Source: Agelaius tricolor (Eukaryota > Chordata > Aves > Passeriformes > Icteridae). From it: a DNA stretch of 64,000 nt. The number at the start of each line of letters is the position of its first letter. The first letter of the stretch is position 1. The notes beneath the pieces are model-generated. The model saw only the letters and a list, made by a program, of their open reading frames with translations. It made no database searches and was not told where the DNA came from. The position numbers and the translations under genes were made by a program. Of the stretch, positions 37,894-49,200 are shown piece by piece. Location of the stretch: assembly GCA_023055355.1 (NCBI GenBank), contig JALJCS010000012.1, forward strand, positions 9,522,501 to 9,586,500, written 5' to 3'.

Positions 37894-40800
37894 TGCTGGT
37901 CTGTCTTCTGTGTGTGCTGCAGAAGGACTCATGTCCCATCCCTTCTCCTGTGGGCTGTCAGTGGTACCACCAGTGGTGCCACTGGGTTCTGAATCTGGTG
38001 TTTGGAGCACCCCACAGGAGTGACTCTCCCACCCCTGCACAGGTTTGAGCACAGAGAATTTCTTCTCAAGAGAGCATTTTCACCCTGTGCCAGCTGGAGG
38101 CACTCTGGGAGGCACAGAGCTCCTGCACTGGGACCATGCCCTGCCAGTGGAGGCAGGTCACTGGGGGAAGGTTACAGAGAACAAAAGGACACTGGTCCTT
38201 CTCCATGGTGGGCATCACATTCACCAGGGGTTTGCTTCACCTGAGACTGGACCTGTCTGCTGCAGTTGTAGCTCAGAGCAAGGACATGGTGGCTGATGGG
38301 CAGATGGGGACATGTGAAGTGGCTGCCTGGGACAGCAGGAGGACAGCAGCTTTGGTGCAGGAGGGATGCCCCAGTGCTGCAGCCACAGGGATATTTCACA
38401 GAGCTGCATGGGAGATCAGGGAGCAGGGTGAGCCCCAGCAGGGTCAGTGTGCTGCAGTGAGGGCCAGCAGAATGCCTGCTTATCAGATGTTATGTATGGA
38501 AAATCAGCAGATCTGGGTTCAGAAACAGGGCTTCAGCCAGCTGGGTGGCCCCTGCAGGCTGTGGCTAACCTTGTGTAAATGGACCATCATTTATAGTTTC
38601 TCACTGAAGTGGGACTTCTGAGATTGGGGATTGCTTCTTGACAGAAGGTATATGCAGAAAATCTCATATGACAGAAATCTCATGCTACTGAAACCAGTTT
38701 TCCTTCTTCAGCTGTTTCTCAGTACTGTTGGTCTCCCACTTTCAACAAGCTTTAAATTTACTGGGGGAAAAGGTATTATAAAATGGTATCTGCTATGTCC
38801 TGTGGCTGCTCTGATTGCCTGTAGCCTGCCTGCCCTTCCAGACAGCTCAGGATAAGCTGCCAGAAGTTCCTTTCCTTGTGTGGTACTGATTTTCTTTCCT
38901 TCTGCAAGCCTATGGATGGTGCTGCCACTTTACTGAAGACATGAACCTGGCCAGAGGCTGTCCCACTCCTTGCTCATGGAGGCAGAGTAAGAGGATTAAA
39001 CTCTTGAGGTTAAATGAATGACCTGGCAGCTCTGCCCAGCATTTCCATCTTGCTCTGTGGTGAATAGATGGTGGCTGGCCTTTATGCAGCTGATTAGAAG
39101 AAAGTGGTTAGAGAAAAACCTACATTAAGGCCAGCTGCTATTTTTGGTGTGTGTGATGAGAGAAATACCAGCTCGGCCACTGTGCCTGCCCTTCACCCCT
39201 CCCAGCTGGAGGATGGAGGGAGGCAGGGGCAAGCAGAGCCACAGGGGTTTCCCCACCCACCCCCAGAGCCTGCAAATCCCCCAGATTGTCTGTGATCAGA
39301 AATGTCCCTGTGGCTGAGCCCCTCCTGTGCTGCTGTCCCTGCCCTGTGCTGCCAGACTGCACATTTGGGGTTGGAAGCCTTGAATCCCTCTGGTGCTCAG
39401 CCCAGGGGTCTCAGCACCATCCTGCAGACCCTGCTGGGCTGGAAGCATCTCCTGTCCCAGCTCAGTCTGTGCTGTGAGGGCTGCACTGCAGGGCAGGGGC
39501 TGGGGTGTCCCTGCCAGGGACAGGGGCTGCACCAGCACAGACCTGGCCAAAAGGAGGCACCTGCTTCTGCTCTCACTGAAATTTAGGGACAGATGTCCTG
39601 TAACTTCAACATTGGCCTTAGCAATTTGTAACTTGAAAGCTAGATGCACTTCAAAGCTAAACTGATTTAGCTCAATTCTTACATACCCTTGTACTGCTCA
39701 GAGGCTTTCTTTCACACACCTCTTGCACTGCTGCAGAAATGCCCACACATTCATGAGCATGGTCTCAGGGACACAGACCAAGGGCTTCTTCTTTGCTGTG
39801 GGGTCAGGAAAGAGATGTCACACTCATCTCACATTGCCTCAATGTTACCTTGCTACAAGATAAATAAATCCTTGTAGAGGAAATAATTTTCTCCAAGTTA
39901 CAAAAGACTTTCTTCAAATGTGCATCCTACTGATTCCTCATGCTCTTGGATGCTCAGACTTGGAAAGGCTTAACTCAAATCCAAGTGGAAAGATTGTTGG
40001 TGGGAAGCACTTTTGCAGTGTGTTGGTTTTAAGAGGTGCAATAAACCACTGTAATGGTGTGCCAGTCCTCCACACTGCTCCATGGGATGAGGACAGGTAC
40101 TGCATCTATGATCTGGGCTCCAATCTTTCTGACATCTTACCCAGACATGCTTACCACAACGAAGAGTTAGGATTTTTAATAGGCACTATTCATAGTTTAA
40201 AGCTGTAGCTTAAAGACATTTTACAGCCTGCTGCCAGAGCTGTGATGCATAATCTGCAGAGCTCTACCCCCCATTAGATATTACTGCAGAAATGACTTAA
40301 ACCTCCTCCCCCAGTTAAACAATTCTCTAAATGTCATCACTGTTTACAGTATTAGCAGAGCACTCAGCAATGATGATGTGTGCTCTGACAGCCTGGGAGC
40401 CCCTACAAGCAGCAGCAGATTTACTCTTTGCTGAAAACTGCCTCATTATCTGCAGCAGCAAAACTCCTCTCATATATAGTCTGGGGTGCTCAAGCTGCAA
40501 ATGGAGTGTGTGTAGCCTGTAATAAAATCTACATCCTGAATGCTCTCCTAGGTGTTTTAGCACTGATTTATTCTCCTGCCACACAGTGAGTGCTCCAGGT
40601 GGCAGCCAGAGGCTCTGGGCTGTGGTGCAGGCTGAGGAGCTGCACTGGGATGGGCTCATGGCTACACCAGGAGTGTCACAGAGAAAAGGGCTCAGGGCCA
40701 CCACAGCAAAGCAGGGCCACTGTCCATCTCCTGAATGGGTCTGCAGCAAATTGGGTGCTCCAGGCACCTCCCAGCAGCCTTGCATCATGTCCACACACAC

Positions 40801-43800
40801 ACACACAAGGCTGTGAACTGCTAAGGCTGTTATTCTCGTTACACAAATTGTTCAGATTTCACCATGTCCTTCCCTGGATGCCCATTCAGAGAACTGAGTT
40901 CTTTGGTCTGATTATGTATTAGATGAAACAGTTTTTCCTTCCATCAGCTCTGTGTTTGCTGCTTTTCATTGATTGCTCGTGTGCTCTGAGATGGGAAGGA
41001 CAGGACTTCCTGATCTGCCTTCTCTCTGTTCTTCCTCACCTGTTGTGCTTCAAGTTTGTTCTTTCTCTTCTGTTGTTTTTCTCCTTTTCTATTTTTTCCC
41101 CTTCGAGTTCCTGAGCTGGAAAAAAGCAGGCAGCAGAAAATGCAAGAGGGGGAAGATCAGTGTTGTTTACAAGAAGAACTAAAGCCTCTCTAGCATCAGC
41201 CACAGAGGGGTTTCCTGTGTAATTGAGGTAAATACAATTCCTTTGGGAGGGCTTTTTTCCTGTGAGATCCATTGCTTCTGGTTAGACTTGGCCTCTTCCA
41301 GTCTCCAAATGCTGAAACAGCCTCCAGTCCCTTCTGCAATGGGGATCTGCTGCCATGCCTTGTCCAGGTGGGACAAGGAGGTGGCAGAAAGTGCTGTGGC
41401 AGTGAGGCTGGGTGGGTACAGCAGGGACAGCCCATGACATGTGCTGGAGAGGCAGGGATGTGTGGGGCAGTGACAGGGTGTGCCAGGCCCTGTTTCCTGC
41501 CCTTCCTTCAAATGACCACCAGCCATGGCCCTGCCTTGGGCCAGCCCAGAGCTGTGTTGGTGTTCCTCCAGCTCTGGTGCCAGGGAAAATGCTTGGTTCC
41601 TGCCATGCTGGTCAGTGCTCCTGTGAAGGGGTTTGTGTGTGGAGCAGAAGACAGAGGTCCCAGCAATCATGCCTGGCTGAGCAGCACAGGCAGGCCCAAA
41701 AGCTCTCAGAGAGCCCCAGGGTGGGAAACCTCTCACCCAAGCAATTCAGAGTGGCACGAGTAGCCCTTGGAAAACAGCTCTAAAAGACAGAGGGAAGCTA
41801 GAAACACCTCTGTCTTTCCATGAGTACCATGAAACAGTCCCTGGTGTTTGCACAGCTTGGGTGCATTACAAATGAAACCCCTTTTGGCTGATGGGCTGTG
41901 CTGGGGAGAGCTGTGACCCCAAGGCCACCTCCCTGAACCAAGCAGTGCTGCACTGTGAGTGACTGGACACTTTTCCTTGTCCTTTTTTCCTGTGTGGGTG
42001 TGAGTGCATGGCACCAGAACCTTACAGCTGCTCTCACCCATTTACCAGCAAGGAGCTGCTGATAAAGCCAGAATACAGGGAGAAGGTTGGATACTTATGG
42101 AGAAGGGCTGGCCCTTGGCTCCATTGTTTGTGGCACAATGCTTTTCATTCAACAAGAAAGGCACAAACCAGTTACAGTTCAGCTAATCTTTCTGATCTTC
42201 TTTTAATTAATCCCTTTCAATGGAAGTTCATTTCCACTTGCACAATCAGCCTGGCAAAGGCAGATACTCCTGCAGGAAGAAATCACCTCAGCAGAAAAAT
42301 CACTCTTGAGATCAGGGCTGGGAGACATGAGACAAACAAGCAGACCAGATGCACAGAGATAGCAAAATAGGAAATTGAAGAACAGTTTATGCTGCTGTCT
42401 CTCCTCAGTTGGCTCAGTTGTTTTGCCTGTGTGACTAATGTTGCAGAGGCAGCTGCTGCTGACAAGAGCCAGCATCCCAGCAGGACTGATGCAGCCCCAG
42501 CCAGACTCTGCACATGCTGGAAAACAGCAGGAGATGGAGATGGCTGCTGGGAGCCTCTGAAGTGACCACAGAGGCTGGGTGCTTTCAGCCCTGTTGCTTT
42601 CCAGTGAGCCTCTTTAGGCTGTACCTCCCTAGCTGCATGTGGAGCTGCTCCTGGGGCTGTGCTCTCTGATCAGCTCCCACATCTGTCCTGAAACAGCTAC
42701 ATTGGTTTTACTAAAAACTCCAACAATGTTTCTATTTTAAATATAGGAATATAACAAAATCCTTTCCAGGTTTTTGGAACAGGTTTGGAACTTAATGCTC
42801 AGTTAGGCAGATTTGAACACAAGATTTAAAAGCTTAGAAACAGCATTAGAAAAAGGAGGGGGCTTTAGAGCTTTGCCTTAGGGATGGGACATATTTCACA
42901 GACATGGTCTCCAAAGACCCATACAAGGTCTGGGAGATACTGATGGCAGTGGTGGACTCCCACTGAGCTCAGAGCAATCAGACTTTTGCCAATAATTTCT
43001 CTGTAGGCATTAACAGAGCACAGCTAGCAATGTGATAATGGACTCTGCTACAGCTCTGCAAAGGGTGAAACCAGAGTGTAGTAAAATTTCATATTTCTCA
43101 ATAACAGCAAATACTCTGAATCGTGAGGATGCCATAGATATTGCAGAAACATTTGGTAACTAATTGGCCAGAATACTTGTGCATAGTTTTAGCATTTCCT
43201 CTGCTCAAAAGGGAACTGAAAAGGCCAAGGCTGATGCAGTTATAATCCCATTTCTGTATTTACTGTGTTCTATGACCTCAGGCAAGAGCAGATCAGCCAG
43301 TTCCTGACTGTGTGTGTTGCAAACCATCATCTCTCACTCAGCCTGCACCTCTGAGACATCTGCTGGGTCGGTGTGGGCTGCAGCACTGTGTTCAGGCAGA
43401 CCAGGAACAGGCCTGGGTGCCTCCTGGGCTGCTGGGGACCCTTTGCAGCAGCCCCCAGACTCCCAGATGCCATTTCCTGATGGCCAGCACAGGCAGACAG
43501 GTGCAGGGAGCCCATGCTGAGATGGGGAGCAGCACTGGGGGTCCCAAGGTGTGGGTGAGAGGAGCTTTTACTCCTGGGGGACGTGGGGCACATGAAAAGC
43601 TGGCTTGGCAGTGCACAAAGCTCACCCCATGGGTTTGGGTTCATCTTGGGTGTGGCAAAGAAATCAGCAGTGGAAAAACCTCCAGAAATTTCTGGAAAGC
43701 CTCCAGCTATCTGTCTTTAAAGGTAACACAGCTGTTTCCTCTTTGCTGGCTCATGGTTGCTGCACTGCAAACTTGGCATTCTAAAGGCAGGTGAGGAAAG

Positions 43801-43951
43801 TGGGGACCAGGAACTGGACCAGGGACAGAGCAGGGACAGATGAAAACTCCCCAGGTCAGGGCAGCCCTGGCAAACATGCCACCACTCTGCTGGGGAGAGT
43901 GAGAGGGGATTCAGCTCTGGGCTTGGAGGAGCTGATCAAGTGCCCAGAAAG
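37894..43951. other. intergenic stretch, no gene seen
   Basis: Moderately GC-rich (38,000-41,800) with many overlapping chance open frames of 60-185 codons on both strands, none with a recognisable domain. It contains a short (CA)8 at 40,792-40,807. No promoter or terminal exon structure is visible. Confidence 0.55.
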
Positions 43952-44098
43952 GGTCAACTCACCTGAAGGGGGCCATGGACTCACCTGAAGTGGTGAACTC
44001 ACCTAAAGGGGTGAACTCAGCTAAAGGGGCCATGAATTCAGCTAAAGGATGAACTCAGCTAAAGGGGTGAACTCCCCTAAAGGAGGGAACTCCTTTAG
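43952..44098. repeat. degenerate 19-bp minisatellite ending in a hairpin
   Basis: About eight copies of a unit close to GGTGAACTCACCTAAAGG, 17-20 bp long. Some contain a GGGGCCATGGACTCA-type variant. The last unit forms a perfect 9-bp stem, CTAAAGGAG (44,077-44,085) with CTCCTTTAG (44,090-44,098), around a GGAA loop. Confidence 0.9.
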
Positions 44099-44240
44099 TG
44101 GAAAGGAGCAGATAAAATGGGAGGCTTGTATCCCCCTTTGGTGGACCCAAAGCTCCAGCTGGTTGCTCCTCCAGCCCTGTGAGCACACAGGAGATGTTTC
44201 ACCAGGAAGTCCCTTGGGAATTGCTTCCTCTGACAGATAC

Positions 44241-44243
<3 letters not shown>

Positions 44244-44277
<34 letters not shown>
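44244..44277. repeat. (CA)17 microsatellite
   Basis: Seventeen uninterrupted CA dinucleotides. A perfect array of this length is likely to vary between individuals. Confidence 0.97.
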
Positions 44278-44279
<2 letters not shown>

Positions 44280-45901
44280 TCTCCTGCTGCAGCTCTGGGT
44301 TACACTCAAGAACATTCTTTGCAGATGCAGTGACCTGACTCTGTGATTCATTTATCTCATGACTCTGTTAGCATCAGAGCTGCAGCAACTTCAGGTTTAA
44401 GGAAGATCCACCCTGTAAGTAAAAGAATAATTGACATTGAAGTAGCTAATTGGCACCTCAACACTTTAATATATCCACTTACAATTGCATTTGGTGTTAG
44501 AGAGCATTCTGTGAGGTAGCTAATGACACTGTCTTCCTTCCCCTTTCAGTTTTCTGCAATGGGCACAAAACCATGCTGCAATGAGAGGGCTGGTCTCTGT
44601 AAATTGCTTGCTAAATTGAACTGGATTCTCAAAATTAACTTTAAAAGTCCATTGAACTGCTCTCCCAGAAAAGCTGAAAATTATATCAAATTCTAAATTA
44701 CATGTGAAGAAAGCAAACTGGCTAGTTCTGGGGAGCAGAACTACAGCTTTTATATGCTATTATCAGTAATGGTCCTTGACAGACTTCTCTGGAATAACAA
44801 TACTTCCATGGATGGGAGGATACCTTATTCTGGATGCAGGATATTTTGCATCAGGCTGTAGTTGTGTCTCAACAAACTTATATGATATTTAATTCTTCAC
44901 TAATTCCCTTGCCAGAAGGAATGCAGAAAGCCTCTTACAGGTGCTATTGATCACAGAAATGCTGAAAAGATCTTATTTTCTGCTTTCTAGCTTAAGAGAG
45001 GAGAATGATATTTTCTTTTCTTGAAACAAGATTTTTTTTATCCTGAGAAATGAAAGTCTCCTTTGAGTAAAGCAGTCTGCAGATTCCTGAACAGGTTAAA
45101 AACCCTTAGAAGCTAAACAAAAAGGGAATTTTCAGAAGAGGATAGAGTTCATTTTATGTTCAGATGATTCTTACCTCCAGTTTATACTTCATTTTTATAG
45201 AAGAGCTTTAAGAAAAACTTCAAGAGCTGTATAAAAATTTGTGTTGTGTGAAATGAAGTGTTTGGGGTTTGATAATGTTTGGATCCATCTAAGTGTTGGA
45301 AAGAATGCAGCATGGATAGACCATAGGTGTGTTTGTCCTTACAGGGCCCCAGCCACTGTCCCCTGTGCTCCCCAAGCTTGGGGACCAGGCTGATGAAGAA
45401 AAAAGCCTTTCAGAGCCTGCCCAAAGACAGTGCCTGGGGCAGGGGAGGGCAGGGGAGCAGCTCTGTCCCCTGGGAGGGCTCTGGCCAAGGTGCAGGCTGG
45501 CCCCAGGGTATCCCAGCTCCTGGGGCTGCAGGGGTGGCACAGGGCACTGGGGAGGTGTGTCCTGCCCATTCACAGCAGGTTTCCAGTGCTCAGGGTGGCT
45601 CACAGGAGCATATTCCTGTGGGGCCCTGGGAACCAGTGCTGGGTCTTCACAGAGACCTTGGACATTCTGTCCCTTGGATCTCCCCTTGCTTGGGCTGGGG
45701 AGGTGGTCCTGTCACAGCTGTGCTGCCACAGCTCTCAGTCCTCTGCTGCTGCCTGGGGCACAGGGAAGAGAGGCTCTGCTGGGCAGGGACTGCCAGGTGC
45801 TCTCCAGAGACCTGGCTGCACATGGAATTGTCACACACACAAACAGGACACAGACAGGGGATTCATTTGTCTCCATGTAATTACTGGTCTAGATGGCCAA
45901 A
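44278..45901. other. intergenic stretch, no gene seen
   Basis: No gene recognised. The long open frames at 45,327-45,989 are GC-rich chance frames. One of them runs into the following LTR, which supplies its last 30 or so codons. Confidence 0.6.
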
Positions 45902-45907
45902 CCTCTG
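45902..45907. repeat. target-site duplication, left of LTR copy 3
   Basis: CCTCTG, repeated exactly at 46,285-46,290. Confidence 0.85.
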
Positions 45908-46284
45908 TGTACAGACATATTTTATGAAAAATCCTTTCCTTAGGATTTTTTCTCCTGAGAAGCTGAGAGGCCTCAGGAACAAAATGTAAGCAATGGTTAT
46001 CTGCTGCTGTGGAATGCAACAGGTGCATCTGGGATTGGGCTCATGTGGTTGTTTCTAATTAATGGCCAATCACAGTCAGCTGCCTCAGACTCTGATACAA
46101 GCTTTTGTTATTCATTCTTTCTTTTTCTATTCTTAGCCAGACTTCTGATAAAATCCTTTCTTCTATTCTTCTAGTACAGTTTTAATATAATATATATCAT
46201 AAAATAATAAATCAAGCCTTCTGTAACATGGAGTCAGATCCTCGTCTCTTCCCTCATCCTCTGACCCCTGTGAACACAGTCACA
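45908..46284 (+). mobile_element. solo LTR of a passerine endogenous retrovirus (copy 3)
   Basis: This starts TGTACAGACATATTTTATG and ends CCCCTGTGAACACAGTCACA, giving TG...CA ends, with perfect 6-bp duplications CCTCTG on both sides. It shares blocks in the same order with copy 1: CTCCTGAGAAGCTGAGAGGC, GGTTATCTGCTGCTGTGG, AATTAATGGCCAATCACAG, CCTTTCTTCTATTCTT and AACATGGAGTCAGATCC. The likely polyadenylation signal is an AATAAA at about 46,205-46,210. The upstream TAATATAATATATATCAT stretch corresponds to the part that became a long TA array in copy 1. No internal genes adjoin it. Confidence 0.92.
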
Positions 46285-46290
46285 CCTCTG
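46285..46290. repeat. target-site duplication, right of LTR copy 3
   Basis: CCTCTG, identical to 45,902-45,907. Confidence 0.85.
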
Positions 46291-49200
46291 TACTCAATGA
46301 AGCCAGCAGGGCTGCAATAACTTACCCCAGTATAAGTTACCCCAGTACACAAATGTGGCTATTTATAAGGAAAAGCCAACCCCAACGTTTTCTTAGCTTT
46401 GCCAAGGCACAGCAGCTTGGAAAGATAAGCTGTTTTAATGTAGGTGCCCAGTTTTAGGCAGCCAAATTGTTTCAGTGCTCCAAAAGTCATAATATTTTTA
46501 GGAGAACAGCATACCTGGCTTTAGTTTCTTTTGCCAGAAAGTGGATAAGTAACAGACACTGGGGAGCTAAGGCTGGTGCCTTCCTTGTGAGAAAGTCAAG
46601 CTGAAGATCTGTCTCCAGCTGCCCAAGTCAGATCTGGTGGCAGAAATGGCCCCCCACACCTCATTCCTAACCTGTGAATGTCCAGCAGGGTCCTGCCTGC
46701 TCTCCTTCCATATTTTCTGCATCTGCTGCACTGTGCATCTCAGTAGCCTTTGCTGAAAAGGGGGGTAAATCACTGCAGTGCCTGTGCTCACCCAACAAGG
46801 CTTTAGAAAGCAGGGCACTCCTTCTCCTTAGGCTCTTGAAAGATGTAAAGTAAAAAGGTCAAGCTATAAATCCAACTTTGTACTCATAGGATATGTAGGA
46901 GGACAAATAATCATATCTTGTCAGGCTAATGACTCTTTGAATGATTTCCATCTCCACACATAGAAAGTCACAGCTACTGAAATGTACAGCTCAGTAGGTA
47001 AAATGTGCAGCAGCCCAGAATTGCAGTACATCTATTTTCAGGTGCCACAAAACACATGTTCATCAAGAAGGCTATTAAAAATTTCATTTCCTAAAGACAT
47101 CAGCAGCAGGCTATGGAGGAGATCAAGTACTGGGTAATGAATTTCACAGGCAGCATAATGTGCACTATAAAAAGGTGAGCTATAGGCAAAGTCATTTCCT
47201 TAGGAAAAAGGCAAGTGTCTCAATGGTCTTGGCATAGAATAACTATATTCTACTTTATCTCTGCAGTTTGATATGTAAAGTGTGTACTTTTGAAAGGTCA
47301 CTTCCTTTTTATATTTATAGAAAAGTCTGCTTTTGGCTGCTTCTTTGGAGAGGTGCTATAGGGCAGGAGTTAATTTTAAAAAATACCCAAGCCAAAGGTG
47401 AAGTTCCACTTTTTTTTTTTTTCCATTCTGAATATTTAAGCTGTAGGAGCTGGTCAGCAAGAACTTTATCCACAATGAAATAGATTCAGAATTTATAAAG
47501 AAGATGAAGCCAGGCTTACTGACTCATGCACTAAGATAAGTCAGGAGGATGGTAAATGGAAGAAAAGGAAATTACACAACCTGACTAACAAATGAGTTAG
47601 CCAAGAAAGTAACCACTGAGGTGTCAGCTCGAAGACAGAAGGCCCCCAAAGCCTGAGGTTGCCCAGGGGAATGCTGATCTTCAGGCAGTCTCCAGTCCCA
47701 TTTTCCTCAGATGATTCCATTATTCTGCAGCATGGCCAGGATAAATCATCATTTATCTTCCCCATGGCACATGGTGGTAGGGAGTTACAGGGATGCGAGG
47801 GCTCCCCAGCTCATTCATCACCTGGCTTTGGAGAGCACTTCAGCAAGCATCCAGTATTAAGTTAAAAATGTAAATGTTTCCTTTAGCAGGGTTAATGAAA
47901 TAAAGCTAATCACATTTTCTGGCTGCCTACTTGTGAATCAGATGGATGGGAAAAGGTGTTTGAGCAAGTATTGACTTTACTGAAATTTTCTTGGAAGGTT
48001 GTTGTCAAAATATTGTTCCTCATGAACTTGACCTGCCTGCCACAATTTATCTTTGCATATTTTTAATATCCAAATTACTTACCACCCCTTTTGTTTTCAT
48101 ATCTGTGCCTGAACAGTTTTCCTAAAAGCTCATGGGTTTGCACAGTAATATTTCCCTTGGCTAAATTACCCAGTAGAATATGGTGGTAGTTGCAGATTTA
48201 CATACAGAATAAAATTTTCCAGTCTAGTGGGTTTTTTTTTTCCTTAGCCTCTTTCAGTGTGCTAGCATTATCAAAAAGTTTCTACCTTGTTGCATTCATG
48301 TTTGTAAGAAAAAAAATCAATTGATAGTGTGTTGAATCTGAGTAAATTTACCCTTGCAGAAAATAGTTTTCCTTTCAGATTATATTTCCATCCTAAAACT
48401 TACTTGCAGGGATTTAACATGTCTCCTGTTATGCTAAATGAATAACAAACAAGGAATGTTGGGGGTTTCCCCATTTAAAGATTTATCTTTGTTTTTACCT
48501 TTCTCTCTGTGTGTATGTGCTGTTCCTGGCCTGGCTCTTACACACTGAATAGGGGAGTACAAGAAGATTTAAGTGGTTTGTTGTGCTGCTATGACATTTG
48601 TCAGCAGGTGGCAAAACATGTAGCCATGGTAAAAAATGTGTTTCTTTGCAGAAATTATACGTTGCATCTCATCCAAGCAGTCTCATGCCTTCTCTTAGGT
48701 CAAAGAGGAGAGAGAAAAGTGGAGATGGGAGGTTTCTTTTTGTGTTCAGGCTCAAGATACATACAATGTGAAACTAAATAGTATCTAAAATTTGAGCTAG
48801 GCAAAAAGATCCACTTTAGGGATGTATGATTTGGGAAAGAGCTTTAATAGACAATAATGACCATATGTTTCACCTGAAGATCTCAACAGACAGATGTTGT
48901 GCCCCTCCTTTCTGTGTGTTGGCATGAGCTTAGAGCAAGAGGAAAATAACCCAACAAATGCTTTCCCAAGGTGACCCTGAGCAAAGTCCTGTCAGGGAAG
49001 GATCCCACTGTGTCCAGTAGATGAGGTGGCCCAATGGTAGTGACTGCAGAGCAGTAGGAAAAGTGCCCTGAAGTGGGTGACCCCCTTAAAAAACATGCTC
49101 AAATTTGCATTAACTCTTAGTTCTCATTAAACATTTAAATGGAGTGGCACAAAATGCACCTCACAGCTACACCTGAACGGATTTACTGTAACTTAAGCAA

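Noticed and set aside
41179..41736. 185-codon open frame on the minus strand
   Set aside because: It overlaps an equally long plus-strand frame (163 codons) in GC-rich intergenic DNA. There is no family resemblance.
45327..45989. 220-codon open frame on the plus strand
   Set aside because: Its last ~30 codons are LTR sequence (the same ending appears in the 170-codon minus frame at 4,519-5,031). The rest is GC-rich with no recognisable domain.
37482..46284. The two LTRs as the ends of one provirus
   Set aside because: They are in opposite orientation, belong to different subfamilies, each has its own target duplication, and no retroviral genes lie between them.
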